Below are positions 1 to 9,189 of a DNA stretch of 41,873 bases, piece after piece. A model generated the notes under the pieces. The model was given only the letters and a program-made list of their open reading frames with translations. It did not search any database and was not told the origin of the DNA. The DNA is taken from positions 1 through 41,873 of the forward strand of contig JAPHRK010000014.1 in NCBI GenBank assembly GCA_026196105.1. The letters run 5' to 3'. Numbering within the stretch: the first letter of the stretch is position 1; each line of letters starts with the position of its first letter. The DNA comes from Rhodospirillales bacterium. GTDB taxonomy: Bacteria > Pseudomonadota > Alphaproteobacteria > Rhodospirillales > JAPHRK01. The position numbers were made by a program, and so were the translations under genes.

Positions 1-481
1 TGGTGTGGTGGGAAGTTTTCGCCATTTTATACACGGCTTTGGCAATGGTAACGCAGCGTTCACCTCTTTGTTTTTCTGAAGATTTTCTCGGCATACCGAT
101 CAGTTGGTTTAGTTCGGCATCGGCAAAATCGTATCCTTTAGGTGTGGTGTATGAACTTTGAATATCCTTACAAGCTTCATAATCTTCAATTCGGAAACCT
201 TCAATCTTGGCGCGTTTTCTGAGCTTGGCGAGTTGGCTTTCAATCCCGGCTTGGATTTTAGCTTCCATGTTTCTCATGCCTTTTTCATCAACGAAATAGG
301 CAACATTGTATGCATACCACAGCAGAAGAGCGATGATAGGGAGACCAAGAATTAAGTATGCCATAATTGCGGGTTTAGAAGTGAAGATACTGCCTTTCTT
401 CTCATGGGCTACTTTGCCCTTGCTGGATTTAGCAGCGGCCTTTTCTTTGGCATTAGTCTTCTCTTGTTTGTCGTCCGACAT
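1..481 (-). CDS. Partial single-pass membrane protein of unknown function
   Basis: An open frame of 160 codons runs off the left edge, so the C-terminus is missing. The start ATG at 481 follows an AGGGA ribosome-binding-like stretch. A second in-frame ATG lies at 505 but has no obvious ribosome-binding site. The first ~30 residues are Lys/Ala/Glu-rich (MSDDKQEKTNAKEK...) and look cytoplasmic. One hydrophobic segment follows at about residues 37-57 (MAYLILGLPIIALLLWYAYN), then a charged, probably periplasmic region with two cysteines. I do not recognise the family. It is transcribed away from the transglutaminase-like gene across a 176-bp divergent gap. Other ORFs in this interval on the plus strand are shadows. 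Confidence 0.6.
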   Translation of the reverse strand, partial: MSDDKQEKTNAKEKAAAKSSKGKVAHEKKGSIFTSKPAIMAYLILGLPIIALLLWYAYNVAYFVDEKGMRNMEAKIQAGIESQLAKLRKRAKIEGFRIEDYEACKDIQSSYTTPKGYDFADAELNQLIGMPRKSSEKQRGERCVTIAKAVYKMAKTSHHT

Positions 482-657
482 AAGTTCCCTATCACGCCTA
501 CTCATTTATTCAGTCTAGTTTGACGTTACAAATTGTAAACATCAAGAAATCTCTGATTGTAAATAAAGGATAGTTCAAAAGTGAACTAATTTCTTGAGTT
601 TTCTCTCAAATCAAGACAAGCTTGTGAATATTCGAGTATTTAAAGGATTCTGTACCA

Positions 658-1335
658 GTGAGTGAAAAATCTAGTCCGTACTTAGAACCAGGAGAGTTCG
701 TTAATAGTGACGCTCCTGAGATTATTGCCTTTGCCAAAAAGACTATTGGTGATGCGGCGGATGAAACAGAAAAAGCCCTGCTCCTCTTTCATGCTATCCG
801 GGACGATATTATTTATGACCCTTACTTGCCAATGGGGAAAAAAGAAAGCTATACAGCCATTGATGCTTTAAAAAGTGGACGCGGGTGGTGCGTGCCAAAG
901 GCTGCTCTTTTAGCGGCCTGTGCCAGGTCAATTGGCATCCAAGCCCGTTGTGGTTACGCTGATGTTCGCAACCACTTAGCCACAAAAAAGCTCCTCGATG
1001 CAGTTGGAACGGATATGTTCTTCTGGCATTCTTACTGTGACCTATTCCTCAAAGGAAAGTGGGTCAAAGCCACCCCAGCATTCAATAAATCTATGTGCGA
1101 TAAGTTTGGCCTTAAGCCTTTAGAATTCGATGGTGAAAATGATTCTTTGTTCCATGAATTTGACGTCACAGGGCGAAAACATATGGAATATGTCAATGAA
1201 CGCGGCACTTATGCAGATGTCCCTTTTCAAGAAATCATAGCGACCTTTGCTGCGGAGTATAAAGGCGTTGCTGAACACTTTGATGATGGTCTTGAGGGAG
1301 ATTTTCAAAAAGATATAGATGCTGAGTTAAACTAG
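658..1335 (+). CDS. Transglutaminase-like domain protein
   Basis: This 225-residue cytoplasmic protein has the transglutaminase-like (papain-fold) core. The catalytic-Cys motif is GRGWCVPKAALLAACARSIG (about residues 74-93), followed by RCGYADVRNHL and a His motif FFWHSYCDLF. The third catalytic position, usually Asp in this fold, falls in WVKATPAFN, where I see no clear Asp. The protein may therefore be a protease-like or non-canonical member. The start is GTG at 658, with AGGA about 10 bases upstream. There is no signal peptide. It converges with rlmE with no spacer: stop at 1335, rlmE end at 1336. Family members are widespread in proteobacteria and mostly uncharacterised, so the substrate is unknown. 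Confidence 0.8.
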   Translation: MSEKSSPYLEPGEFVNSDAPEIIAFAKKTIGDAADETEKALLLFHAIRDDIIYDPYLPMGKKESYTAIDALKSGRGWCVPKAALLAACARSIGIQARCGYADVRNHLATKKLLDAVGTDMFFWHSYCDLFLKGKWVKATPAFNKSMCDKFGLKPLEFDGENDSLFHEFDVTGRKHMEYVNERGTYADVPFQEIIATFAAEYKGVAEHFDDGLEGDFQKDIDAELN

Positions 1336-2064
1336 CTACTCTTCAAGAGCACCTTTAAAGCCTGTTGCAATCACATACATCTCGGCTGAATCTTTGCGGC
1401 TGGCAGGGGGTTTGGCATGCTTAACTGTCGTGAAGCGCTTTTTCATGTCGCTCAAAAGCTGCCTTTCTGTGCCGCCTTGGAAAACCTTTGCAACAAAAAC
1501 ACCTTCAGGTGCAAGAACTTCGTAAGCAAAATCTAGGGCGGCTTCACAGAGCATCATAATCCGTAGATGATCTGTTTGAGGGTGCCCCATCGCAGGGGCG
1601 GCCATGTCACTCATTACGACATCAGCTGGACCGTTAAGAGCATCACGTAATATGTCTGGGGCATCATCTGCCATAAAATCATGGCAAATTACCGTCGCCC
1701 CTGGCATATCTTCCATGGGGTTAATATCTAAAGCGACCACTTTGCCACTACCACTTAGGGATTTGACCCTTTCAACGGCAATTTGCGTCCATCCGCCAGG
1801 GGCAGCACCTAAATCAAGGATGCGTTTACCGGGTTTGAGAAAGCCAAATTTGTCGTCTAGCTCAATGATTTTAAATGCTGCTCTGGATCGAAAGCCCATC
1901 TTTTTGGCTTCAATCACATAGGGGTCATTGAGTTGACGTTGAAGCCAGCGAGTTGAGGAGAGGCGTCGTCCCTTTGCAGATTTTACTTTAACATGCAGAC
2001 CGCGCGAGCCTGTGCCTTTACCTTTTTTTGATTTGCTGCCGGGTCCGCCTCGTCTATCAGCCAT
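1336..2064 (-). CDS. rlmE: 23S rRNA (uridine-2552-2'-O)-methyltransferase RlmE (FtsJ/RrmJ)
   Basis: This enzyme methylates U2552 in the A-loop of 23S rRNA with S-adenosylmethionine during late 50S assembly. The 242-residue protein has a basic, Gly/Lys-rich N-terminal tail of about 45 residues. A Rossmann methyltransferase domain follows: FRSRAAFKIIELDDKF supplies the first catalytic Lys, ILDLGAAPGGW is the SAM-binding loop, DVVMSDMAAP carries the catalytic Asp, and GVFVAKVFQG carries the second Lys. The end, RKDSAEMYVIATGFKG, supplies the catalytic Glu region. The K-D-K-E tetrad expected of RrmJ is therefore present. Its start overlaps the end of the upstream exopolyphosphatase gene by 8 bases, which suggests co-transcription. 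Confidence 0.95.
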   Translation of the reverse strand: MADRRGGPGSKSKKGKGTGSRGLHVKVKSAKGRRLSSTRWLQRQLNDPYVIEAKKMGFRSRAAFKIIELDDKFGFLKPGKRILDLGAAPGGWTQIAVERVKSLSGSGKVVALDINPMEDMPGATVICHDFMADDAPDILRDALNGPADVVMSDMAAPAMGHPQTDHLRIMMLCEAALDFAYEVLAPEGVFVAKVFQGGTERQLLSDMKKRFTTVKHAKPPASRKDSAEMYVIATGFKGALEE

Positions 2065-3139
2065 GTTTCGCCGTATCTCTCTGTTTTGAATATCTCCGCC
2101 GGCGGGCTCTCTGCTTCTGGCGTTTCAATTTGTTCGCGCTGATCAATTCGTGGAGCAAACCTTCGCGGATACCTCGGTCAGCAATCCTTAGTTTTCCGAC
2201 AGGCCAAAGAGTGCAAACAGCATCCAAAATAGCACAGCCAGAGACGACTAAGTCAGCTCGGGTGGGACCAATGCATCCATTGGCTGCTCGGGTTTTGAAA
2301 TCTGTCCCAGCTAACAAGTTACTCACTCTGAAGACATCTGAGAAATCTAATTCCAACCCATCAACCCGAGAGCGGTTGTAAAAAGGCAGTTCAAGGTAAG
2401 CGGCACCCAAGGTGGTAACTGTGCCTGAGGTGCCGAGCATTTGCACTGTGCCTGCGGCAATTTCAGCGTTGATATTATGCTTTTTTTCAAAAGGCTCTAA
2501 CTCAGCACGAATTTCTGCTGACATTGTAGCATAAACTTCAGGCTTAATAAAATCGCCGCCAAAGCGTTCGCAAAATGTGACCACGCCGGAGCAAATAGAG
2601 ATAACGTCTAATACTTCAGGTGAGCCATTTGGATTAACTTTCGTCCAGGCAACTTCTGTGCTGCCTCCTCCAATATCAAAAACGAGAGCGTAAGGTTTTT
2701 GATCATTAAGAAGGGGGGAACATCCAGCCAAGGTCAAACGTGCTTCTTCTTCCGCCGGAATGATTTCAATTTCGATGCCCGTTTTCTCGCGAACTTTGTC
2801 AACAAAGCCATCACAATTTGCTGCACCACGACAAGCCGCTGTTGCAATGTTCCGAGAGTTGACAACTTTGCATCGTTCCATTTTTTCAGCGCAGATGCTT
2901 AAAGCTTCAACAGTGCGATCAACAGCAACGTCACAAAGATTACCACTTTCAGTGACATCTTCTCCTAATCTAACCGTTCGGGAAAAGGAATCGATGACTT
3001 TGAAGCCATGGCGAGTCGGCACCGCAATTAACATACGACAATTATGAGTGCCCAAATCGATGGCCGAAAATGCGGGCGCATTGCCTTCATGCCCTTTCCT
3101 GCCCCACTTACCGGAGCTTCGTCTTCCACCATTATGCAT
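2057..3139 (-). CDS. Exopolyphosphatase / guanosine pentaphosphate phosphohydrolase (Ppx/GppA family)
   Basis: Ppx/GppA enzymes hydrolyse terminal phosphates of polyphosphate or pppGpp. The ASKHA fold is recognisable: the phosphate-1 motif is SAIDLGTHNCRMLIAVP (His where Asn is common), and the phosphate-2 motif is YALVFDIGGGSTEVAW. Both lie in the N-terminal half, followed by TSGTVTTLGA and the DRGIREGLL signature near the C-terminus. The protein is about 360 residues, so it lacks the HD-like C-terminal extension of longer Ppx enzymes. The last ~25 residues are very basic (KRQKQRARRRRYSKQR). The start is uncertain: ATG at 3139 is used here, and an upstream TTG at 3184 would add 15 residues. 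Neither has a clear ribosome-binding site. It overlaps rlmE by 8 bases. Confidence 0.88.
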   Translation of the reverse strand: MHNGGRRSSGKWGRKGHEGNAPAFSAIDLGTHNCRMLIAVPTRHGFKVIDSFSRTVRLGEDVTESGNLCDVAVDRTVEALSICAEKMERCKVVNSRNIATAACRGAANCDGFVDKVREKTGIEIEIIPAEEEARLTLAGCSPLLNDQKPYALVFDIGGGSTEVAWTKVNPNGSPEVLDVISICSGVVTFCERFGGDFIKPEVYATMSAEIRAELEPFEKKHNINAEIAAGTVQMLGTSGTVTTLGAAYLELPFYNRSRVDGLELDFSDVFRVSNLLAGTDFKTRAANGCIGPTRADLVVSGCAILDAVCTLWPVGKLRIADRGIREGLLHELISANKLKRQKQRARRRRYSKQRDTAKHG

Positions 3140-3589
3140 CAATATAATACCAAAGTCGGAACGTGACTTCTCACATTCATTCAATAAATCTATGTCATTG
3201 ATACCCTAAAAAAACCTGCTTGCAAAACGCTTGGTGTGAAAGATCGTAAATGATTCATAATAGATGAAGGTTATTGCCTTGTTATTGGTATTTTTTTTAG
3301 AATATTGAAATAGTTAAATTAGAATCTCAATTTATCACCAAGGGTTGTGGTAGTGTTATCTTCAGAAACCTTCGGTGACATTGTGTGAGAAACACCCAAA
3401 TTGGCTTCAATCAAACCTGAGCTATACCAGCAGCCAGAGTAGGCGATGCTGTCAGGGATCGCTTTTCTCTGACGGTTGGTTTTCATATAACGATAGAGGG
3501 ATTTGCTCGCTTGACAGATGCTCCTTGATTGTCCAGACAGTGGTTCAAGTAAGTCAGAGCCTTTATAGGCCTATCCGGAGTTGTAAATT
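3140..3589. other. Gap of about 450 bp between ppx and glnS, including the glnS leader
   Basis: The divergent interval contains no convincing gene. The left half is AT-rich with T tracts near 3290-3300. An 8-bp stem (one G-T pair, 7-base loop) spans 3451-3473. A perfect 10-bp palindrome ATAGGCCTAT lies at 3565-3574 followed by CCGG, directly before the glnS ribosome-binding site. A 72-codon open frame ends in an ATGA overlap with glnS, but its composition does not look like protein. I found no tRNA-like or T-box-like structure. Confidence 0.5.
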
Positions 3590-5275
3590 ATGAGCGATGT
3601 TGAAACCGCCACTGAAAATGAAATCAGGGATTTTATTCGGGAGATTGTTCGTACGGACTTAAACTCCGGTAAGACGTCATCCTTGGTGACCCGGTTTCCT
3701 CCAGAGCCTAATGGTTATCTTCATATTGGTCATGCTAAGTCTATATGCCTTAATTTTGGATTAGCTCAGGAGTTTGGTGGTCGCTGCCATTTGCGGTTTG
3801 ATGATACCAATCCTGAGAAAGAAGAACTCGAATATATTGATGCCATTAAAACAGATGTAAGTTGGCTCGGTTTTGATTGGGGTGAACACCTTTATTATGC
3901 CTCTGACTATTTTGAGCAGCTTTATGATTGGGCTGTTCATTTGATCAAAGAAGGCAAGGCATATATTTGTGACCTTGATGCTGAGCAAATGCGTGAATAT
4001 CGCGGTACCCTGACGAAACCAGGAACAAATAGCCCTCACAGAGATCGTTCTGTTGAAGAAAACCTCGATCTCTTTGGCCGAATGCGAGCGGGAGAGTTTA
4101 AAGAAGGCGAGCGAGTACTAAGGGCTAAAATCGATATGGCGTCAGGCAATATGAATATGCGTGATCCAGTGATGTACCGTATTCTCCATGCTGATCACCC
4201 CCGCACCGGTGATGCTTGGCATATTTATCCCAATTATGATTTTGCTCATGGACAGTCTGACGCTATTGAGACCATTACCCATTCTATCTGTACGCTGGAG
4301 TTTGAAGACCACCGTCCGCTTTATGAGTGGTTCGTAGAAAACCTTCCAGTTCCTGCTGAACCTCGCCAGTTCGAATTTGCCCGGCTTAATTTGACCTATA
4401 CAGTACTTTCTAAGCGGAAACTCATCCAGTTAGTCGAAGAGGGGCATGTTAATGGATGGGATGACCCGCGCATGCCAACTATTTCTGGTTATCGCCGCCG
4501 GGGTTTCCCTGCAGCTGCGCTTCGTGATTTTTCAAGGCGGATTGGGGTTTCAAAATCTAATAGCACTGTTGAAGTTGCTAACCTTGAAGCTTGTGTTCGG
4601 GAAGACTTAAACAAAACCGCTGAACGACGCATGGCGGTTCTTAAACCCCTTAAGGTCACGATTATCAATTACCCAGAAGGGCAATCTGAAGAGCTGGAAG
4701 CCGTTAATAACCCTGAAGATGAAGGCGCCGGCAAACGCATGGTTCCTTTCTCGCGCGAGCTCTACATTGAACAAGACGACTTTATGGAAGACGCCCCTAA
4801 AAAGTTTTTTAGGCTTTCACAAGGACGGGAAGTTCGTTTGCGCTATGCTTATTTTGTCACCTGTAATGAAGTTATCAAGAATGATGCAGGCGAAGTGATT
4901 GAACTTCTCTGTACCTATGACCCGGAAACAAAAGGTGGCAATTCACCTGATGGCCGCAAGGTCAAGGGGACCTTGCACTGGGTATCTGGAGAGCATGCCG
5001 CCTCAGCAGAAGTCCGGCTCTATAACCATTTGTTCACCAAGGAAAACCCAGGCTCTGATGGCGATTTCCTAGACGATATTAATCCTGATTCCGTTGAAGT
5101 TCTTAACAATTGCCTCTTAGAGCCAAGTCTAGCTCAAATTCCCGTTGGTAAAACGGTCCAGTTCGAACGGTTAGGCTATTTTTGCCATGACATAGATTCA
5201 AGCACAGATAAGCTTATTTATAACCGGACTGTTGCTTTGCGTGACACTTGGGCAAAGGTTAAAGCCAAAGGGTAA
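3590..5275 (+). CDS. glnS: Glutaminyl-tRNA synthetase
   Basis: This cytoplasmic class I aminoacyl-tRNA synthetase charges tRNA-Gln with glutamine. The 561-residue length is typical of bacterial Gln[17 protein letters not shown] (about residues 37-51) holds the HIGH motif. CRLRFDD-type sequence appears as [13 protein letters not shown]. The region [16 protein letters not shown] and the KMSKS-equivalent VLSKRKL complete the active site. The C-terminal beta-barrel anticodon-binding region follows ([14 protein letters not shown] onward). The ATG at 3590 follows GGAG about 9 bases upstream. Its own GlnRS implies direct charging of tRNA-Gln, although many alphaproteobacteria use GatCAB for Gln. The gene stands alone, with a long leader and a convergent small gene 5 bp downstream. 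Confidence 0.97.
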   Translation: MSDVETATENEIRDFIREIVRTDLNSGKTSSLVTRFPPEPNGYLHIGHAKSICLNFGLAQEFGGRCHLRFDDTNPEKEELEYIDAIKTDVSWLGFDWGEHLYYASDYFEQLYDWAVHLIKEGKAYICDLDAEQMREYRGTLTKPGTNSPHRDRSVEENLDLFGRMRAGEFKEGERVLRAKIDMASGNMNMRDPVMYRILHADHPRTGDAWHIYPNYDFAHGQSDAIETITHSICTLEFEDHRPLYEWFVENLPVPAEPRQFEFARLNLTYTVLSKRKLIQLVEEGHVNGWDDPRMPTISGYRRRGFPAAALRDFSRRIGVSKSNSTVEVANLEACVREDLNKTAERRMAVLKPLKVTIINYPEGQSEELEAVNNPEDEGAGKRMVPFSRELYIEQDDFMEDAPKKFFRLSQGREVRLRYAYFVTCNEVIKNDAGEVIELLCTYDPETKGGNSPDGRKVKGTLHWVSGEHAASAEVRLYNHLFTKENPGSDGDFLDDINPDSVEVLNNCLLEPSLAQIPVGKTVQFERLGYFCHDIDSSTDKLIYNRTVALRDTWAKVKAKG

Positions 5276-5280
5276 AGACT

Positions 5281-5544
5281 TTAAGCGATTGGCTGTCGAT
5301 CCATTAAGCACATTAAACGATAGGAGCGACAACCTAGCCCCTTTACTTTTTTATCTAAGCTTTTAAGGCTTGATTGATAGTCTTTAAATTTTTTTTCTAA
5401 CAGCTGAATTTCATTACGAAGCTGTTGAGTTGATTCTTTGTATTTTCGGGTGCTTTGGGCTTGGTTTTCAGACTCTTTAATTAGACGGTGCATAGCCAGA
5501 GATAGCTGAACTTTTGAATTGATGGGGATTATATTGTTAATCAT
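5281..5544 (-). CDS. Small coiled-coil protein of unknown function
   Basis: This 87-residue protein starts at ATG 5544, preceded by AAAGGGG at good spacing. A TTG at 5550 would add two residues but crowds that ribosome-binding site. The middle, about residues 20-68, is strongly helical with heptad-like spacing of Leu/Ile and many Lys, Glu and Gln (QLRNEIQLLEKKFKDYQSSL), so a coiled coil is likely. No signal peptide or transmembrane segment is visible. The C-terminus has two Cys (GCRSYRLMCLMDRQ). I do not recognise the family. It is convergent with glnS and divergent from msrA. Confidence 0.6.
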   Translation of the reverse strand: MINNIIPINSKVQLSLAMHRLIKESENQAQSTRKYKESTQQLRNEIQLLEKKFKDYQSSLKSLDKKVKGLGCRSYRLMCLMDRQPIA

Positions 5545-5736
5545 AGGCAACCCCTTTCCTAAGTCGTTACATTGCCAGTCGCTATTTCAAAATAATTTCA
5601 TATCTAATCTCATATATTGTGATCCATTCGCTTAATACTAGAGGTAGGTGTTATGGGGTGATTAATCTCAATTTATTACTTGTCATTACTCTCTATGCAT
5701 CCCTATATCCAATAGGTGCACAGATTAGAGGAATGA

Positions 5737-6375
5737 ATGATGTGGTTTTCCCCAAAAAATGAACCTGAGATGCCTGAAGCTGGGGGGGCTCTTCAAGGCC
5801 GCGCCGAGAAGATGCCCATAAGTGGGGTACACTATGTTAATGGGTCGAAGATGATTGCGCCTTTTCCAGAAGGATATGAGGAAGCCCTTTTTGGCTTAGG
5901 TTGTTTTTGGGGGGCAGAACGCAAGTTTTGGCAGGCTGAAGGTGTTTACACAACGGCAGTAGGTTATGCGGCTGGTTATACCCCTAACCCAACCTACGAA
6001 GAAACTTGCACAGGACGTACAGGACATAATGAAGTGGTCCTTGTGGTCTTTGATCCTAAGAAAACCAGCTATGATAACCTTCTAAAACTTTTTTGGGAGG
6101 GGCATAACCCTACACAAGGTATGAAGCAGGGAGCCGATGTAGGAACCCAATATCGTTCCGGTATATATGTCTATTCAACTGCTCAAGAAAAGGCAGCCAA
6201 AGAATCAAAGGTCATGTTTCAGCAGAATTTATCTGATGCAGGGCATAATAAAATAACGACAGAAATAATTTCTGCACCTGAATTCTACTATGCCGAAGAA
6301 TACCACCAACAATATTTGGCGAAAAATCCTAATGGTTACTGTGGCCTTGGTGGTACGGGTGTAAGGTTATTTTGA
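5737..6375 (+). CDS. msrA: Peptide-methionine (S)-S-oxide reductase MsrA
   Basis: MsrA reduces the S epimer of methionine sulfoxide in oxidised proteins. [13 protein letters not shown] (about residues 52-64) contains the catalytic Cys in the GCFWG signature. [31 protein letters not shown] and [24 protein letters not shown] are classic MsrA core segments. The C-terminal [21 protein letters not shown] provides the resolving Cys. At 212 residues it has a roughly 45-residue N-terminal extension typical of the longer MsrA class, with no MsrB fusion. The start is ATG 5737 or the adjacent ATG 5740; AGAGG lies just upstream of both. The 3' end overlaps the convergent regulator gene by 9 bases. Confidence 0.96.
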   Translation: MMWFSPKNEPEMPEAGGALQGRAEKMPISGVHYVNGSKMIAPFPEGYEEALFGLGCFWGAERKFWQAEGVYTTAVGYAAGYTPNPTYEETCTGRTGHNEVVLVVFDPKKTSYDNLLKLFWEGHNPTQGMKQGADVGTQYRSGIYVYSTAQEKAAKESKVMFQQNLSDAGHNKITTEIISAPEFYYAEEYHQQYLAKNPNGYCGLGGTGVRLF

Positions 6376-7146
6376 TTTTTGTTGACCCAAGTAGCGCTCT
6401 AAGCGTTGCCTGGAAACAGCCTCCCGTGAATCTTCCTTACCCATGTCACGACATATTTCCTGAACATAGGTAAGGTGGGCAATGGTTGCTTCTCTTGCCG
6501 CAATAGGGTCGCCAGCTATGATAGCTTCATAAACTGCCCGGTGTTGTTTAAGCAGCAAATCTCTGGCACCAGGACGGTTGTAGAGCTGGTTACGATTATA
6601 GAAAACACCATCTTTGAACAGACTAAAGAGCGCGCGCATAATGTGCAGGAGGACAACGTTGTGGGCTGCCTCAGCTATGATGAGATGAAAATCAGCATCA
6701 ATTTCAGCTTCCTCTGTTGGGTCATCTGTTCCATGAGCTGATTCCATAGCATTAAAGCAGGCAGTTAACAGTTCCCGGTCAGCATCTGTTGCTCTTAAGG
6801 CAGCGTAATAAGCAGTACCTGCATCCACTTCCATTCTGAATTCCAGGAAATCAAAAGCGGCGTCTTCGCTGTTCTCTAACAGCTGAGCAAGGGGGTCAGC
6901 TAGTGTCGGAGATAAGAAGTTCTTCACAAAAGTCCCTCCCCCTTGGCGGCTTTCTAGTAGCCCTTTATTCTCTAATTTCTGAATTGCATCACGTAGGGAA
7001 GGTCGAGAAACTTCCATCTGTTTGGCTAGATCTCGCTCAGAAGGAAGTCGTTCTCCTGGAACTAAAACCCCTTGAAGGATATTTTTTTCTAATTCTTCAG
7101 CAATTGCATCTGAGATTTTTCCTGGTTTTATTTGTTTGTATGCCAC
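6367..7146 (-). CDS. GntR-family (FadR/FCD subfamily) regulator, LldR-like
   Basis: This 259-residue regulator has a GntR winged helix-turn-helix at about residues 10-75 ([44 protein letters not shown] read across that span). An all-helical FCD ligand-binding domain follows; residues such as [14 protein letters not shown] and the later [10 protein letters not shown] fit the metal-binding His/Asp positions of that domain. It is divergent from dctPQM-lutABC, and the intergenic region carries repeated TTGGTCA half-sites of the type FadR-family proteins bind. It therefore most likely represses the lactate operon and responds to lactate or a related 2-hydroxy acid, which is inference from context. 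The start codon is GTG at 7146, with GGGGA upstream. Confidence 0.87.
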   Translation of the reverse strand: MAYKQIKPGKISDAIAEELEKNILQGVLVPGERLPSERDLAKQMEVSRPSLRDAIQKLENKGLLESRQGGGTFVKNFLSPTLADPLAQLLENSEDAAFDFLEFRMEVDAGTAYYAALRATDADRELLTACFNAMESAHGTDDPTEEAEIDADFHLIIAEAAHNVVLLHIMRALFSLFKDGVFYNRNQLYNRPGARDLLLKQHRAVYEAIIAGDPIAAREATIAHLTYVQEICRDMGKEDSREAVSRQRLERYLGQQKSK

Positions 7147-7256
7147 CCTATTATCCCCATTTAAATAAAGGAATCGCTTGAAAACTATGCCTCCTTACCC
7201 GAAGATGGAATCGTTATAGGTGTAAGGGAGGCTCCAACACCTTAAGCAATAAAATT

Positions 7257-7349
7257 AATTGGTCAAATAAATTTACCACTTTACAAAATTGGTCAAATAA
7301 TTTATCCAAAATAGCCAGCACGGGAAGGTTGGTCAACCTTTCTAAGGTT
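7257..7349. promoter_or_regulatory. Operator cluster for the FadR-type regulator upstream of dctP
   Basis: Three copies of TTGGTCAA start at 7259, 7289 and 7329, spaced 30 and 40 bp apart, which places them on the same face of the helix. The first two sit in identical 14-base units AATTGGTCAAATAA (7257-7270 and 7287-7300). The third lies in the interrupted palindrome AAGGTTGGTCAACCTT (7325-7340), followed by another AAGGTT at 7344-7349. TTGGTCA matches the left half of FadR-family operators. A possible -10 (TTTAAT, 7353-7358) lies just downstream, so binding at the third site would block transcription. Confidence 0.65.
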
Positions 7350-7437
7350 AAGTTTAATAAAAACAATAAGTTACTTTAGTTATTTTTTGGAAAACCCTGG
7401 TCATTGATCAGGGAATGTCGATAAGGGAGACACTTAA

Positions 7438-8493
7438 ATGCGTAAATTAGCTGTTTTAGCTGTAGCAGCCAGTGCTTTGGTTGCCACAACTGCTGCCCCC
7501 GCAGCAGCGAAAAAAGTTTTGTTGAAGACTCCGATTGCTTTTGCAACGGTTCTACCTGGTTTGGGTTCAACCATTAAGTGGGTTGGTGATAACATTGGTA
7601 CAAACAGTGGCGGTACCGTGAAAATGAAAGTATATGAGCCCGGAAAGCTCGTTGCTCCATTTGAAATTCTTGATGCCGTTTCTTCCGGTAAAATCAATTC
7701 CGGTTATACCACAGCAGGTTACTGGATCGGTAAAATGAAGGCTGCGCCTTTATTCTCAGCCGTACCTTTTGGACCTGAAGCTGGTGAATATCTTGCCTGG
7801 ATTCATTATGGTAATGGCGGCAAGCTCTACCAAGAAATGTACGATCAAGGCGGCTTCAATGTAAAAGTTATTCCTTGTGGAATTATTGCTCCTGAAACTT
7901 CAGGCTGGTTTGCTAAGCCAATCAATACCCCTGAAGACCTTAAAGGCTTGAAAATGCGTTTCTTTGGTCTTGGTGGTCAAGTTATGCAGAAGCTCGGTGT
8001 GTCTACCACTTTGCTTCCAGGCGGCGAAATTTTCCCAGCTCTTGAGAAAAAAGCAATTGATGCTTCTGAATTCTCAATGCCAGCGATCGATAAACGCCTC
8101 GGCTTCCATAAATTGGTCAAATACAACTACTTCCCGGGCTGGCACCAACAAGCCACCTTGTTTGAACTCCTCATTAACAAGGACGTTTGGAACGGCATGG
8201 ACGCACAGCAAAAAGCTGTGACCAACATGACCTGTATGGCAGCAACTACTAATTCTATTGCCGAAGGTGAAGCAATTCAGTTTGACGTGATGAAAGAAAA
8301 CGTTGAGAAGAATGGTGTTAAGATCATGTACTGGTCTGATGAAATGCTGAACACCTTCCGTTCAGCTTGGGGCGAAGTCGTACAAGAAAACCTTTCTGAC
8401 CCAATGTTTAAGAAAGTATGGGATGATCTTTCTACTTTCCGTGCAGGTTACGACCTGTGGGAGAAAAACGCTTTCTTACCGCGTGAGCGCTAA
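7438..8493 (+). CDS. dctP: TRAP transporter periplasmic substrate-binding protein (DctP/TakP type)
   Basis: This 351-residue protein captures the substrate in the periplasm and delivers it to the DctQM membrane complex. Residues 1-24 are a clear Sec signal peptide ending APAAA before KK. DctP-family features include the central Arg motif LKGLKMRFFGLGGQVMQKLG and LPGGEIFPALEKKAIDASEF. The run FPGWHQQATLFELLINKDVW resembles the TakP subgroup, which binds 2-oxo and 2-hydroxy acids. The start has ATAAGGGAGA upstream. It is the first gene of a six-gene operon ending in lutABC, so lactate or a close analogue is the most likely ligand; that assignment is inference. Confidence 0.93.
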   Translation: MRKLAVLAVAASALVATTAAPAAAKKVLLKTPIAFATVLPGLGSTIKWVGDNIGTNSGGTVKMKVYEPGKLVAPFEILDAVSSGKINSGYTTAGYWIGKMKAAPLFSAVPFGPEAGEYLAWIHYGNGGKLYQEMYDQGGFNVKVIPCGIIAPETSGWFAKPINTPEDLKGLKMRFFGLGGQVMQKLGVSTTLLPGGEIFPALEKKAIDASEFSMPAIDKRLGFHKLVKYNYFPGWHQQATLFELLINKDVWNGMDAQQKAVTNMTCMAATTNSIAEGEAIQFDVMKENVEKNGVKIMYWSDEMLNTFRSAWGEVVQENLSDPMFKKVWDDLSTFRAGYDLWEKNAFLPRER

Positions 8494-8529
8494 GACTAGC
8501 TTTTGAAGTAGAACTTCAATCTTTCGGAG

Positions 8530-8561
8530 TGAGAGATGCGATCTGAAGATCGTGTCTCTCA
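8530..8561 (+). terminator. Intergenic hairpin between dctP and dctQ (attenuator or mRNA stabiliser)
   Basis: A 15-base arm (8530-8544) pairs with 8547-8561 around GA. All positions pair if two G-T wobbles are allowed; in RNA the effective loop would be larger. No U-tract follows immediately, so it is more likely a partial attenuator or a 3'-end stabiliser of dctP mRNA than a full terminator. This would fit the need for more binding protein than membrane subunits. Confidence 0.6.
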
Positions 8562-8596
8562 TTTCAAATATATTCAAAAATATTGAGTAGATAGCC

Positions 8597-9187
8597 ATGA
8601 CTGATAAGCCAGATGACGGCCACATCCATGTGGCAGAAATCGTCGAGCATATGCGCGAACACCCTGATCACACCCATGTGCCTATAGCTGACGCCATTGA
8701 TAATTTTATTCGTTCAATCGGCCACGTCGTTTGCTGGGTAAACGGCCTCCTTATTTTTATTATTATTTTGCAAGTTGTTCTTCGTTACGGGTTCAATAGC
8801 GGCGTTGTCATGATTGAAGAGCTTCAGTGGCACTTTTATGCAATTGGCGTTATGTTTGGCGTAGCTTATGCTCAGGTTAATGACGCACATATCCGCGTTG
8901 ATATTCTTCATATGCGGCTCTCAGATCGCGGTAAAAGAATTGTTGAAATTTTTGGTATCCTCTTTTTCATTTTACCTTTTGTTTTTGTCGTAGTTTATCA
9001 CAGCATTGATTTTGTTTATGAATCATACAGGCTTAACGAGCACTCAGATGCGCCTATTGGGTTACCTTGGCGGTGGTTAATTAAATCCGTTATTCCTATT
9101 AGTTTCAGCCTCTTTGGATTAGCCGCAATTTCCCGGCTGATCAGAGACGGGGTCGTCTTATCTCGCGGTTCTAAGGGGGCTTATTAG
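8597..9187 (+). CDS. dctQ: TRAP transporter small membrane subunit DctQ
   Basis: This is the small integral-membrane subunit of a tripartite ATP-independent periplasmic transporter. The 196 residues begin with a hydrophilic His/Asp-rich stretch of about 35 residues. About four membrane segments follow, near 48-68 (VVCWVNGLLIFIIILQVVLR), 78-98, 118-140 (IFGILFFILPFVFVVVYHSI) and 160-180. The pattern VVLRYGFNSGVVMIEELQWHFYAIGVMFGVAYAQ is the usual DctQ core, with the conserved E-E-x-Q/W region. It lies 103 bp after dctP behind a strong hairpin and only 2 bp before dctM. Confidence 0.93.
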   Translation: MTDKPDDGHIHVAEIVEHMREHPDHTHVPIADAIDNFIRSIGHVVCWVNGLLIFIIILQVVLRYGFNSGVVMIEELQWHFYAIGVMFGVAYAQVNDAHIRVDILHMRLSDRGKRIVEIFGILFFILPFVFVVVYHSIDFVYESYRLNEHSDAPIGLPWRWLIKSVIPISFSLFGLAAISRLIRDGVVLSRGSKGAY

Positions 9188-9189
9188 TT

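Noticed and set aside
3375-3593. 72-codon plus-strand frame ending in an ATGA overlap with glnS
   Set aside because: It is Ser/Cys/Arg-rich with no recognisable pattern and no good ribosome-binding site; glnS has its own. Most likely leader sequence. A leader-peptide role cannot be excluded but has no support.
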